This document shows, in pieces, positions 32,457 through 42,146 of a stretch of DNA of 64,000 nucleotides. Numbering within the stretch: position 1 is the first letter of the stretch; every line of letters starts with the position of its first letter. The notes under the pieces are model-generated. The model was not told where the DNA came from, did no database searches, and saw nothing but the letters and a program-made list of their open reading frames with translations. The stretch comes from Nonomuraea basaltis (GTDB lineage Bacteria; Actinomycetota; Actinomycetes; Streptosporangiales; Streptosporangiaceae). The stretch is from assembly GCF_005893125.1 (NCBI RefSeq), contig NZ_VCJS01000032.1, forward strand, positions 1 to 64,000. Reading direction: 5' to 3'. The position numbers and the translations under genes are program-made.

Positions 32457-33123
32457 CAGTCGGCCCCCACGGCTTGCGGCCCATCCACGTCGCCGGCGGC
32501 TTGATGTCGAAGTCGGGTGTGACGGGTCCGGCACGTCCGGCGCGGTAGTAGTCCACGCTCCTGCGGCGGGCCGCCACCCGGGCCGAATCCAGCCGGGTCA
32601 GCGTCTTGACCGGCTCCAGCGGATCTTCAGGCACGACCACGTCCAGCCCCACATAGGCGACGACGTCCTGACGGAACTGCCGGTTCTCCGGCACCATGCG
32701 GACGCGGTGGGTCTTGACCGCCTCGATCCTGGCCAGGTGCGCGGCGAGCCGATCGGCGTCGGACACCCCAAGAGTCCACGTCGTCGGCAGCCCGTGCGTG
32801 GCCTCCAGCTGCGCGGCCACCACAGGATTCAGCCGGGCGAGCGCGTCGTCCGACGACGGGATCCACGGCTCGTGCAGCACTACGTCCAGCAGCGTGTCCA
32901 TGTCGTCGGGGTCGATGCCATACTCGGCGCACCGCCACTCGAACGTGCTGTGCGGAATGATGTGCACGTGGGCGACGCCGTCCGGCCGCACCCGGCTAAT
33001 CCCCCACATCGGCTCAGCGCCGTCGTGGCCGGCACCCGGGCCGGGCTGCTCTCCCCCTGCCTGCAACAGGCTGGTCGTGCTGTAGCCAAGCTCGGCATCC
33101 CAAATGGTCCAGATTTCGGCCAC
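32449..33123 (-). CDS. Tail-module protein, paralogue of 36,074-36,565 gene
   Basis: A 224-residue protein of unknown family. The segment with EWRCAEYGIDPDDMDTLLD, then VVLHEPW, matches the 163-residue protein upstream (EYRAAEYGLTDVDEVLD, then VLVHEPLL). Each copy follows a large tail protein, so the two gene pairs arose by tandem duplication. Confidence 0.65.
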   Translation of the reverse strand: MAEIWTIWDAELGYSTTSLLQAGGEQPGPGAGHDGAEPMWGISRVRPDGVAHVHIIPHSTFEWRCAEYGIDPDDMDTLLDVVLHEPWIPSSDDALARLNPVVAAQLEATHGLPTTWTLGVSDADRLAAHLARIEAVKTHRVRMVPENRQFRQDVVAYVGLDVVVPEDPLEPVKTLTRLDSARVAARRRSVDYYRAGRAGPVTPDFDIKPPATWMGRKPWGPTDG

Positions 33124-33147
33124 GCGGCCACCCCCTTGTGATGATCG

Positions 33148-35937
33148 TTAATGGCGGTGCGACCACCAATAGAACGCCTTGCCGCTGTACACGCCGCCGC
33201 CCGACGACCAGCCGAACGAGAAGTCGGTCTGATTGCTGAGGTCCAGACACCAGTAGAAATTCGGGTTGGCCGCACCGTCTCGGACCGTCGAGACGGGCCC
33301 CATATTGGAGGCCATGGTCGGCCCGTAGTGGATGGTCACGCCCCCGGTGTCCGGCGGGACCACGCCGCTACCGGCGTGCACGGTGTCGTACGGGTCGGCA
33401 GTATTGGTGTCCCACACACGGCCGCGCAGATACCAGCGGCCCGAGCTGTTGCAGTGGATGTAGGACTGGCTGGAGGAGAAGCCGTCGTCGTAGCCGAACC
33501 GGCCGTAGCCTTCGGCGACGTCGAGGCCGCCGCCACGGCGGTTGGAGTTCGAGGCGTTGCGGATGCCGAGCCGGACGAGTCCTGCGGCGACCTGGAGCTC
33601 GGCGCGGGCGGTGCCGCCCGAGTTGGTGCCCGACGTGATGAACGTGGTCGTCTCGCCCGGATACAGGCCGTCCACGGCGTAGAAGCGCGAGTAGTTGGTG
33701 TTGCCGAGCCCGCCCGGGTAGAAGCGCAAGTCGAGCGTCGACGAGTCGAGCACAAACCGCTGCCCTGTCGCCGAGCTGCGGACAATCGAGCCCGTAATGG
33801 TCTTGCCGTTGATCGCGTCAGCGGTGATCTTGTCGGCGGTGACCGATCCGGCGGCCAACTTGTCGGCCGTGATCGCCGAAGCGGCAACGTGCCCCGCCTG
33901 GATTGAGCCAGCCTGGATCTTGTCGGCCGTGACTGCGTTGGCGTTGATGTGGCCCGCGTTGATCGCGAGCGCCTGGATCAGACCGGCCGTGACCGTCCCG
34001 GCAGTGATCTTCGCCTCGCCGGGGATGGTGCCGTCGATGATGTGCGTCGCGCCGTCGATCACCTGGCCGATCACGTCGGTGTCCACCAGCGGCTTCGTCT
34101 GCGCCGTGACGTGCGCGGACTCCCCCGAGATGTTGCCCGACCGGTCGAGCGCGACCAGCCACAGCTCCCGATCCGTGTTGTACGGCTGGCCCGGCACCAC
34201 GGCGGTGCCCGCCCGCTCCAGCCACTCGACGGACTTGCCTGCGTCCTGAGAGTCGAGCGGATCCTTCATCATCACCAGGACGCGCGCGAAGTCCTTCGGC
34301 ATGCCGGTGCCCGAGCTGGTCAGCCCATCCCAGGCCACCCGGAAGATGCCCAGCCGCGAGTCCACGACGGGCGTGGACGGCTGCGGAGGCGGCGTCTCAT
34401 CATCGGGGATGACGATCACCGCTGAGACCGCGAGCTGCCCCTTGACGCCCTCGTTGGTGGCGCGCACGCCGAACCGCCACGACGACTTCGGCGTCAACGG
34501 ACTGTAGGAGATCGACGTGCCGTCCGTGTGACCCAGCACCCGCTGGGCGCCCGTGCCCGGCGGCGTCTGCCCGATCAGCTCATAGCCATCCACCTGCAAC
34601 GACGTCCCGTTGACATCCGTGGTGACCGGCACCCAAGACACGATGATCAGCCCATGACTGTATCCCTCGTCATCCAGGTACGCCGACGGGGACACGATCA
34701 GGCCCGTCGGCGCAGCCGGGACGCGGTCCTTGGATTCCGGCGCGGGCTCGCCACCGTTGCCGCCCTCAGAGACGCCACCAGTCAGGATGCCCGCCGCCCG
34801 CCGGGCAATCCTGATGTCTCTTTCCAGGAAACGATCATTCAGGGTGACGTTGCCGCCGATCAGGCCGTCCCCGCCCACGGACAGCGTGATCTGCCTGACC
34901 CGCAACCCCTGCATGACCGCCTGGTCGCCAGGGGCGCGCACCGTGTCGCCCACCCGGTAGTCCACGAACGGCAGGAACCGGGCCGCGTACGGCTTGATCT
35001 GCCGGGTGAGCTGCACCCGCTCCCCCGACGCCCGATCCAGCGCGTACTGAGCCAGCAGCCGGGCCGTCCCCTCATCCTTCACGCCGCCCTGGCTCTGGTA
35101 CGCCTCCCACCGGCCCCACGGCCGCAGCGCGGCCGGGTTGGTGACCTCGACGGACAGGCCCTCTTCGCCGGTGATGAGGATCGCCGACGCGGCGTCCTCG
35201 AACGTGGCGTCGTCAGGGGCCTGGTCGATATCGCGCCCCAACCGCAGTTCGACCGGGCTGGGGCCAGTGGAAAGCTGGCGGCCGAGCGTGGAGTTCTCGT
35301 TGAACACCTGCAAGGTTCGGCCCTGCATCTGCCAGTCGCACACGCCCTGCTCGGACAGGTTCAGCAGCAACTGGAGCAGGTCGGTGCCGGGTTCCAGCCC
35401 CAGCGTAAGGGTCGCCGACCACGGGTGTCCGGCCGAGTCCTCGAAGGCGTCGAAGTCGTAGCTGAGGCCGGGCAGCGCGCCGCGGCCCTGGCCTTCGTCG
35501 ATGACTTGACGCAGGATGTCGCCCACTTTGGCGGCCGGGAACTGGCGCTTGCCGTCGACCATGCCGAGGCCGGGGTAGAGCACCAGCTTGCGCAACTGCC
35601 ACGCCCAGCCGGGCATGTCGAACGACAGCGCCGCCATCAGGTCCGTCGTGTCGGACGCCCGCTTGATCCGCAGGAACCGCGCGTTCGCGGGTTTCGCCCA
35701 CCCGCCGCCGCCCGCCGACCATTCGACCGCGACCTCACACGGCGACGCCAGCCACTGCGCGCCGGCCGCATGAGCTGAGTAGGACAGCCGCAAGCTGGAG
35801 ACGTCGTTGAGCGGAAGGCCCGTTTCCCAGCCGAGATGCTGGCCGAGCACGCCGAGACGGGCACCGTTCGGCTGGTAGGCGACCAGACGGAGCCCGTAGA
35901 TGTCAGGCTTACCGGGGATGATCACCTGCTGCGGCAT
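33148..35937 (-). CDS. Large tail-tip/receptor protein, copy 2
   Basis: A 929-residue protein. Residues 1-380 align with copy 1 (36,594-39,317), including CEVAVEWS and WQLRKLVLYPG, and look like siphovirus tail-associated protein. Fibronectin-III-like domains follow (PAAPTGLIVSPSAYLDD), then a long run of (A)ITADKI-type repeats forming a triple-helix shaft, and a different C-terminal tip (about 740-929) that is presumably receptor-binding. The ATG at 35,937 has GGGGAGG upstream. Confidence 0.78.
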   Translation of the reverse strand: MPQQVIIPGKPDIYGLRLVAYQPNGARLGVLGQHLGWETGLPLNDVSSLRLSYSAHAAGAQWLASPCEVAVEWSAGGGGWAKPANARFLRIKRASDTTDLMAALSFDMPGWAWQLRKLVLYPGLGMVDGKRQFPAAKVGDILRQVIDEGQGRGALPGLSYDFDAFEDSAGHPWSATLTLGLEPGTDLLQLLLNLSEQGVCDWQMQGRTLQVFNENSTLGRQLSTGPSPVELRLGRDIDQAPDDATFEDAASAILITGEEGLSVEVTNPAALRPWGRWEAYQSQGGVKDEGTARLLAQYALDRASGERVQLTRQIKPYAARFLPFVDYRVGDTVRAPGDQAVMQGLRVRQITLSVGGDGLIGGNVTLNDRFLERDIRIARRAAGILTGGVSEGGNGGEPAPESKDRVPAAPTGLIVSPSAYLDDEGYSHGLIIVSWVPVTTDVNGTSLQVDGYELIGQTPPGTGAQRVLGHTDGTSISYSPLTPKSSWRFGVRATNEGVKGQLAVSAVIVIPDDETPPPQPSTPVVDSRLGIFRVAWDGLTSSGTGMPKDFARVLVMMKDPLDSQDAGKSVEWLERAGTAVVPGQPYNTDRELWLVALDRSGNISGESAHVTAQTKPLVDTDVIGQVIDGATHIIDGTIPGEAKITAGTVTAGLIQALAINAGHINANAVTADKIQAGSIQAGHVAASAITADKLAAGSVTADKITADAINGKTITGSIVRSSATGQRFVLDSSTLDLRFYPGGLGNTNYSRFYAVDGLYPGETTTFITSGTNSGGTARAELQVAAGLVRLGIRNASNSNRRGGGLDVAEGYGRFGYDDGFSSSQSYIHCNSSGRWYLRGRVWDTNTADPYDTVHAGSGVVPPDTGGVTIHYGPTMASNMGPVSTVRDGAANPNFYWCLDLSNQTDFSFGWSSGGGVYSGKAFYWWSHRH

Positions 35938-36077
35938 CCGTTCCCCTCCCCCCGGGGCTGGGCCTGGACCTGTTCCACGGCGGCGGCAAGGAGCGCGTTC
36001 TCGTACATGAGCTCGTCGCAGCGCCGCCGGTAAGCCGCCACCACGGCGGCCAGATCTACGTGCAGATCGCAATTCAC
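35922..36077 (-). CDS. 51-residue helical phage protein
   Basis: A short helical protein (VDLAAVVAAYRRRCDELMYEN) with a GTG start overlapping the previous stop (GTGA) and an end overlapping the next gene. It may be an oligomerising helix or chaperone. No family recognised. Confidence 0.5.
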   Translation of the reverse strand: MNCDLHVDLAAVVAAYRRRCDELMYENALLAAAVEQVQAQPRGEGNGCRSR

Positions 36078-36565
36078 TTGCGCCCCTCGCCTCTCGCCTG
36101 AGCCATCCGGTGCCGGTCGATCTCCATCCGCAGCTCCGCTGTGCGGATCGGGTCGATCCGGCAGGCGTCGCGGATCGCCTGAAGCGGGTCCACGGCTCGG
36201 GCGTTGCTGTGCTTCCGCTGGGCGGCGACCGCGCCGTGCCGCTCGCGACACGCAGCGATCTGCTGGCGCACCAGCTCCCGCGCGGCAGCCGCATCCGTGA
36301 GCGACGGCGTCAGCGGCGGCAGCACGCCGGCGGACTGAAGCTCGATCAGCAGCGGCTCATGCACCAGCACGTCGAGGACTTCATCGACGTCGGTCAGCCC
36401 GTACTCAGCGGCCCGGTACTCCACGGCCTCTTTCGGCACGTAGTAACGCCACTGCCCATCCGGTGCAACCTCGACCGGCACCTCGTAGACGATCACCCAG
36501 TACGGGGTGCGGCCGTCGTCCCCCGTGGTCTCCTCAACCCCGGTCACCGTCCACTCGTGCGCCAA
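36074..36565 (-). CDS. Tail-module protein, paralogue of 32,449-33,123 gene
   Basis: A 163-residue protein sharing the EYRAAEYGLTDVDEVLD, VLVHEPLL block with the later copy, but with a different C-terminal helical part (about 90-163). Family unknown; it lies between two large tail proteins. Confidence 0.65.
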   Translation of the reverse strand: MAHEWTVTGVEETTGDDGRTPYWVIVYEVPVEVAPDGQWRYYVPKEAVEYRAAEYGLTDVDEVLDVLVHEPLLIELQSAGVLPPLTPSLTDAAAARELVRQQIAACRERHGAVAAQRKHSNARAVDPLQAIRDACRIDPIRTAELRMEIDRHRMAQARGEGRK

Positions 36566-36593
36566 CGCCTCTCCCTCCTTGCGGGCGGGAGCG

Positions 36594-39317
36594 TCATGCG
36601 CGCCACGCCCAGATCATTGCTGTCGCCGAACCGGCTGCGCCGCTGCTGTCGCACCGGATGGTGAAGCCCGACGTGCTGCGGGCCGTCATGTACGTGGTGA
36701 CCACGCCTGAACCGGCGTAATGCAGGCTGACCACGGCGAACGGGATCGACGTCATGACGGGGGCGCTCCATGCGATGGTGCCCAGGCTCGTGCCGATGGT
36801 GATCGTCACCGACTTCATGATCAGCCCGGCTTCGGCGCCGCTGTGCGTCCACATGCCCCGGTACTCGGCCGCCGCCTGCGTGAACCGGAACCGGTTCAAC
36901 GCCGGAGTTGGGTCGTTGTAGCCGATCTCCAACTCGGCGGGCTTGGCGAACATGTAGCCGCCCGCGCCCAGGTTCGGGCTCGATGTCACGTCGAAGATCT
37001 GCATCCGGTACTCGTCGCCCCGCAACCAGGTGACCGAGCGCCGGTTATTGCCGGCGTTCAGCCCGGACACCGACACGATCGCGCCATCGGTGTCGCAGTA
37101 GATCCTGGCGAAGTTCGTGCCGGTCCCTGGCATGAACCTGACTTCCGGGTCAGTCGAGCCTGCTGGGTTGACGATGATGCGCCGCCCCGTGGCGCCGGTG
37201 GCGAGCTGCCCGACGATCGACACCGCGCCTGTCGCCGACGACACCGCGACCGTCTGAACGCTGGAGGCGTCGTACGCTTCCAGACCCGTAGCGTTGATCT
37301 CGACTCGCGCGCCGGCCGGGTTGCCGGCCACGATCCGCGTCGCCAAGGCGAGCACGGCTTCGAGCTTGTCGGCTGTCACCGCGTTCGCCGCGATGTGGCT
37401 GGCTTCGATCGCGCCGACCGCGATCTTCGTGGCCGTGACGGCGTTGGCTACCAGGTTGCCGGTCGTGATGCTGCCATCTGCGGCGTCGCCGGAGACGAGC
37501 TGCACGGCCTGGATGGTTGCCGACGCGCTGCGGGCGGACTCGTTGCCGCTGTAGTCGATCGCCGAGAACGCGAACTTCCGGTCGACGCCGTACGGCAAAC
37601 CGGGCACGACGATCGAACCCGCGGACTCCAGATACCCGATCTCCGACCAGCCCGGCGCAAGCGGGTCCTGCACCCAGACGCGTACCCTCGCGAAGTCCGA
37701 CGGCATCGGCTCGCTGCCGACGCCGACGCCGTCCCATTCGACGTGGACCACGCCGAGTCTCGTGGACAGCACGGGCGCGGTCGGCACGGGCGGCGCGTCG
37801 GCGTCGTCCGGGATCGTCACCGCGACCGACGAAGAGAAGGGCCCCTTCTTGCCGAGATTGATCGCGCGCACCTTGAACTGGTACTGCTGCCCCACGGTGA
37901 GAGGGCTGTAAGTGGCGTTGGTGTCGCCCGCCTCGGTGAGCGCGATCAGGAACCACAACGCCCCCACATCGTTGACCCGGGCGTACACCTCGTAGCCGCC
38001 GACGTTCAACGCGACGCCGCTGGTGTCCTGGGTGACTGGGTTCCAGCTCACCGACACCTGGCCCTGCGGGAAGCCGCTGGAGTCGATGTAGGCGGCCGGG
38101 TTGACCAGCAAACCGGTGGGCGCGGCCGGGGTCCTGGGCGCCGGGCTTTCCGGTGCGGGCTTGGCTCCGGAGCCGCCGTCCGCCGTGCTGCCACCGACGA
38201 TCCCGGCCGCGCGGCGCGACAAGCGGATCTCCCGTTCGAGCAGCCTGTCGTTGAGGACGACGTTGCCGCCGAGCACGCCCTTGGCGTCCCGTGTCACCGT
38301 CATCTGCCGGACGCGCAGGCTTTCCATTACGCCGTTCGTGCCGGGGGCGAGGATGCGGTCGCCGGGCCGGTAGTCGCGCCACGGCAGCCATCGCGTGTCC
38401 GGGCCGATGACGATGCTGCGGGTGCGCTGCACCCGTTCCGCGCCGGAGCGGGCGAGCGCCGCGTCCGCGAGCAGGATCGCTGTCCCCGGATCGGACACGC
38501 CGCCCTGGCCGACGTAGGTCTCCCACTTACCCCACGGTCCGTGGTTGGAGCTGCTGACGGTGATCTGGAATCCGTTGTCGCCGCGCACCAGGACGGCACT
38601 CGCGCGGTCCTCCAGGGTGCCGGTTTCGGGCGCTTCGCCGATGTCCCTGCCGTATCGAAGATCGACCGGCGCGGCTCCGCTGGCGAGATCACGCCCCAGC
38701 TCGATGTCCGGGTTGAACAGCTGCACCGTCCGCCCGGACGTGCGGAAATCGAGGACTCCTTGTTCGGCCAAGTTGATCAGGCAGGTGAGCGCGTCCATGC
38801 CAGGCTCATAGTAGATACTGAGGATCTTGCTCCAGGACTGGCCGGCGCTGTCGAGTGTGGGCGTGAAGTCCCACGCGACGCCTGGCACAACTCCCCTGGC
38901 CTGCGCCTCAGCCAGAAACGTTTGGAGGATCGCGCCTGCTGTGGTCGTCAGGAAAGCGCGCTTACCGTCCACCAGTGGGGCGCTGCCAGGGTAGAGCACC
39001 ACCTTGCGTAGCTGCCAGATCCAGCCGGGCAGCTCGAACTGCGTCACCCCGGCCTGGTCGGTGCCGTCGCTGCGCCGCCTGATGAGCAGGAACCGCGAGT
39101 CGCACGCCTCGGTCCACGTGGTGCCGTCGTCGGACCATTCGACGGCGACCTCGCATGGCTGGGCGAGCAGGTCGGCGTTCGTCGCCTCGCTGCTGTGGCT
39201 CAGCTTCAACGCTGGTACATCGTTGAGTGGGCCGGCGATCTCCACGCTCAGAGGATGCGGGAGTGTGCCGAAGGGGTCCCCATTCGGGGTATGCACAACG
39301 AGCCGAAGGTTGAACAC
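36594..39317 (-). CDS. Large tail-tip/receptor protein, copy 1
   Basis: A 907-residue protein. The N-terminal part (1-380) is a tail-tip (Tal-like) platform, fibronectin-III domains follow (PAAPTGLLVNPAAYIDSSG and a second near 470), then an ITADKL-type shaft region and a distinct C-terminal beta-rich tip. Strong similarity to copy 2 stops in the tip, which suggests different receptor ranges. It is first after the XRE cassette that splits the tail operon. Confidence 0.78.
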   Translation of the reverse strand: MFNLRLVVHTPNGDPFGTLPHPLSVEIAGPLNDVPALKLSHSSEATNADLLAQPCEVAVEWSDDGTTWTEACDSRFLLIRRRSDGTDQAGVTQFELPGWIWQLRKVVLYPGSAPLVDGKRAFLTTTAGAILQTFLAEAQARGVVPGVAWDFTPTLDSAGQSWSKILSIYYEPGMDALTCLINLAEQGVLDFRTSGRTVQLFNPDIELGRDLASGAAPVDLRYGRDIGEAPETGTLEDRASAVLVRGDNGFQITVSSSNHGPWGKWETYVGQGGVSDPGTAILLADAALARSGAERVQRTRSIVIGPDTRWLPWRDYRPGDRILAPGTNGVMESLRVRQMTVTRDAKGVLGGNVVLNDRLLEREIRLSRRAAGIVGGSTADGGSGAKPAPESPAPRTPAAPTGLLVNPAAYIDSSGFPQGQVSVSWNPVTQDTSGVALNVGGYEVYARVNDVGALWFLIALTEAGDTNATYSPLTVGQQYQFKVRAINLGKKGPFSSSVAVTIPDDADAPPVPTAPVLSTRLGVVHVEWDGVGVGSEPMPSDFARVRVWVQDPLAPGWSEIGYLESAGSIVVPGLPYGVDRKFAFSAIDYSGNESARSASATIQAVQLVSGDAADGSITTGNLVANAVTATKIAVGAIEASHIAANAVTADKLEAVLALATRIVAGNPAGARVEINATGLEAYDASSVQTVAVSSATGAVSIVGQLATGATGRRIIVNPAGSTDPEVRFMPGTGTNFARIYCDTDGAIVSVSGLNAGNNRRSVTWLRGDEYRMQIFDVTSSPNLGAGGYMFAKPAELEIGYNDPTPALNRFRFTQAAAEYRGMWTHSGAEAGLIMKSVTITIGTSLGTIAWSAPVMTSIPFAVVSLHYAGSGVVTTYMTARSTSGFTIRCDSSGAAGSATAMIWAWRA

Positions 39318-39368
39318 CGCACCCCCTTGATACTCATGAGGGCGCCGTGGCCGGGCCGTCGCCTGTCC

Positions 39369-40727
39369 CTATCGTCGCGGCCCTGCACCGAGTTCAGCGA
39401 GCCCCTGACGGAATTGCGCGACCACAGCCGCTTGGGGATACGAGCGCTCCAAGAGGGAAGCCAGATCTGTGCTTCTGCTAAAGATCGCCGCAGCGTAGCG
39501 CGGTGTTGAGATCGCGGCCGATCCGTGAGCGACGGCTTGCTCCGCGTTGCCTAGCCGGGCGCAGGCGACGCCCAGGTCCAGCGCGGCAATCGCTCGTCTG
39601 GTGGGAGACGCCTGCGGGTCCCGTTCGTATACCTGCATGGCTTGCTCAGCGAAGTCGCGGGCCTGTTCGACGTGGCCGAGCCACAAGCTCGACGTCGCGG
39701 CGACCGACCAGACTCGTGCGGCATCAGCGCTGAACAACCCCATCGAGTGTGGTGAGAGGTGTTCAGCCTGGTCTCGCAACGTCTTCAACATGTCAGAAGC
39801 CGGTCCAGAGCGGCCGAGCCGGGCATACCCTCGGACCAGTTGCCCAGTAAGGCGCGCGTGCGCAGCACTTCCACGAGAGGCTAGGGCCGCACCCTGCTGC
39901 GCAGCGCTCAGCGCTTCGTCTGGCCGGTCGGCGTACAAGAGGGTTGTGGCCTCGACATCCCACGCCCACGCCACCGCTTCATGATGATCCGCTTCGCCGG
40001 CGTGGTGGCGGGCATCAGCAGCGTAGGCGAGCGAAGCACGGGCATCTCCGCGGTCGTGGGCGGCCCACGCCAGGATCAGCGACAGCCAAGCCGCAGCGAT
40101 GTACAACTCGCGACGCTGCTTGAGCGTCATACGTAGTTGCAGCAGGTGGGCGACCTGACGGCGGTCACCGCGTGCCGACCGCCACAGCTCATCTGCGCTG
40201 TAGCGGGCGTAGTGGAGCCCGTAATCACCGATGACCTTGTGCAGGTACGCGAGACTGCTCGGTCCGAGATCAGTCTCCTCGCTGCGGCGGGTCAGCTCGC
40301 GCGCCTCGTGTTCAGCGCTCGTGATCAGCAATTCGGGAGTGGCAAGAGCGGCAACACCGAGACGCAGAGCGTCACGACGATTCGTAGGATCACCTCCAGG
40401 TGCGCGCGGTCGGCGATCTGTCGCGTCCTCCCCATCGTCGCCAGAGTCCTTCACGTCCAGAGTAGGCAGCGAGTCCGTCGCAGCGACAGAGGGCTGAAAC
40501 TCCGCAATTCGATCAGACGTCTCACCAGCGTCGTAAGCCGCAATGAGTTCTCCGTCGGCGTTCGTGGCGGCGTCCAACGCTACGACAATCTCTCTGGACG
40601 GCCATTTCCGGTCTTTTTCCAGATCGTCGATATAGCTCTTGCCGACGCTGGCCGACCGGGCAACATCCCGCAGCGATTGAGAGCCGCGCAGACGCCGCAA
40701 TGCCTCGCCGAACGTCTCACCAGCCAT
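39369..40727 (-). CDS. XRE-HTH/TPR regulator
   Basis: About 452 residues. An N-terminal XRE helix-turn-helix (FGEALRRLRGSQSLRDVARSA, then KSYIDDLEKDRKWPS) is joined by a linker with a twin-arginine-like NRRDALRLGVAALA motif to TPR repeats (about 150-440). This is a frequent streptomycete regulator type that pairs with DUF397 proteins, as here. The ATG at 40,727 is preferred; 40,760 adds a Gly-rich leader. It is host-like cargo between phage tail genes. Confidence 0.8.
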   Translation of the reverse strand: MAGETFGEALRRLRGSQSLRDVARSASVGKSYIDDLEKDRKWPSREIVVALDAATNADGELIAAYDAGETSDRIAEFQPSVAATDSLPTLDVKDSGDDGEDATDRRPRAPGGDPTNRRDALRLGVAALATPELLITSAEHEARELTRRSEETDLGPSSLAYLHKVIGDYGLHYARYSADELWRSARGDRRQVAHLLQLRMTLKQRRELYIAAAWLSLILAWAAHDRGDARASLAYAADARHHAGEADHHEAVAWAWDVEATTLLYADRPDEALSAAQQGAALASRGSAAHARLTGQLVRGYARLGRSGPASDMLKTLRDQAEHLSPHSMGLFSADAARVWSVAATSSLWLGHVEQARDFAEQAMQVYERDPQASPTRRAIAALDLGVACARLGNAEQAVAHGSAAISTPRYAAAIFSRSTDLASLLERSYPQAAVVAQFRQGLAELGAGPRR

Positions 40728-40768
40728 ACCGCCGCCACCCGCCTGACCCGTGCCCGCCATGTCCGCCG

Positions 40769-40791
40769 TGTCCGCTGATAGGTGGCGGACA
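40769..40791. promoter_or_regulatory. Inverted repeat upstream of XRE gene
   Basis: TGTCCGC (40,769-40,775) and GCGGACA (40,785-40,791) flank a 9-base spacer, with partial extra copies of the same element on either side (GTCCGCC at 40,761, GCGGACA at 40,796). They may be operator sites for the XRE protein. Confidence 0.45.
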
Positions 40792-41056
40792 TGCGGCGGA
40801 CAGGCGATCTCTAGACCTGACCGTTCGTGGCGACAACGCTACTCCTGAGCGCGCAAACGCCCTGCTGAATCGGCAGCAAACAATCCCATTCGAGATCAAA
40901 AATCGACGCCCCGACCGGTTTTTCCTACCCCATCGGAGATGTTCCACCGTGCTCCCATCTGACCTAAACGCCCTACTACCTCCTACGGTTCGCCAGAAAA
41001 GCGATGTCCTCTACTCATGGAGAGCACGCGAGAACCGCGATCGGGGCGCGGGCGGC

Positions 41057-41425
41057 GTGACGAGCGAACTGGAGCGGGCCGGCATCCTGCTGCGTGACGC
41101 GATGGCCATGTTCGCCCCTGGAGCACGGGGCTGCATTCGCCGCGTGAGCCTCGACCGAGAGGCCCGTGAGCCGAGCTACCTCGAAGGACCCGTACTGATC
41201 GAAGCGCACAACGACCGGAAATCCGGCACCGTCGTATTCGCGGCGAAAGCCAGCGGCTCCCGCCGCTCACCTGATCGACCCGGACTGGTGGTCGGGACCA
41301 CGACCGCTCCGGAGGCTGCGAATGCCGCCGCAGCAGCTCCCCTCCCTGCCACCAGCTCTGGGTCCCCATCCGCGTCCGGCATCCCTCCGTGGCCCATGCC
41401 GGGCAGTCCGGTCTCATCCGGGTGA
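41057..41425 (+). CDS. Hypothetical protein divergent from XRE regulator
   Basis: A 122-residue protein whose first 70 residues look well folded (SELERAGILLRDAMAMFAPG, then SYLEGPVLIEAHND) and whose tail is Ala/Pro/Ser-rich. GTG 41,057 is chosen; GTG 40,949 is possible with a better GGAG. Family not recognised. A perfect hairpin terminator follows. Confidence 0.5.
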   Translation: MTSELERAGILLRDAMAMFAPGARGCIRRVSLDREAREPSYLEGPVLIEAHNDRKSGTVVFAAKASGSRRSPDRPGLVVGTTTAPEAANAAAAAPLPATSSGSPSASGIPPWPMPGSPVSSG

Positions 41426-41466
41426 GACCGGCCGTACTACCTCCACCGCCTCCGTGGGTGGAGAGG

Positions 41467-41505
41467 GTGGCCAGGACGCGACGCCCTCGTCCGCGTCCTG
41501 GCCAC
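41467..41505 (+). terminator. Strong hairpin terminator
   Basis: GTGGCCAGGACGCG (41,467-41,480) and CGCGTCCTGGCCAC (41,492-41,505) form a perfect 14-bp stem with an 11-nt loop, 42 bases after the hypothetical gene. Confidence 0.75.
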
Positions 41506-41667
41506 CTATGCCTTTCCGCCCTCAACGAGCCCAGCTCAGCAAGCTCGGGAGGGCGGGTCGCAACCCCGTGGACGGCCAGCCTGTGCTGGAGATTTCCGGC
41601 GGTGCGGACAGCGTCGGCCGTCCACGGCCCGCAAGAAACAGCAATTCTCAAAACGAAAGGACCAGTC

Positions 41668-42006
41668 ATGGCCGACACGAAAGACAGTTGCGTTCCTCTG
41701 GTGCAACGCGTCAACGACCACATCGAGCTTCGAGACCAGAGTCTCGGCGACAAGTCGCCCGTTCTCGCCGCGTCGCCCGAAGAGTGGAAGGACTTCCTTG
41801 CTTCAGTAGAGGACGGGACGCCGAGCGCGGGCGCGGTACGGGCGAGGACCGCCCAGGACGGCGTGACCACCATCTGGCGCGTCGATGCGTCCGAGGAGCC
41901 CTTGACGCTCACGGCCAGTTCCTGGACCCAGTTCGAGGAACACGTCAAGCGCGGCGACTACGCCATCGAGAAGCTCCCCCGCCAGGCGGCGGACACGTCC
42001 GCCTGA
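41668..42006 (+). CDS. DUF397-like protein
   Basis: A 112-residue protein. Residues 25-50 (IELRDQSLGDKSPVL, then SPEEWKDFLASVEDG) match the DUF397 end that in streptomycetes reads VxFxPxEWxAFxxGVxxGEF; a second similar half follows (LTASSWTQFEEHVKRGDY). DUF397 genes pair with XRE regulators of the WhiJ type. ATG 41,668 has GAAAGGA upstream. Confidence 0.68.
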   Translation: MADTKDSCVPLVQRVNDHIELRDQSLGDKSPVLAASPEEWKDFLASVEDGTPSAGAVRARTAQDGVTTIWRVDASEEPLTLTASSWTQFEEHVKRGDYAIEKLPRQAADTSA

Positions 42007-42091
42007 CGTTCGACCTTTCCAGCCTGGCAAGCAGCCCCCGCCTGCCCTACCAGGCTCCCAGGCCCTGGATGTGCCCGGCATCTGGGGCGCG

Positions 42092-42132
42092 GAGGGCCGA
42101 GGCCGCTGCCTCCTGTCACGGTCTCGGCCCTC
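42092..42132. terminator. Bidirectional terminator between convergent genes
   Basis: GAGGGCCGAG (42,092-42,101) pairs with CTCGGCCCTC (42,123-42,132), 10 perfect pairs, located between the plus-strand DUF397 gene and the minus-strand tail gene. Confidence 0.65.
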
Positions 42133-42146
42133 TCCAACCGCCCGTG

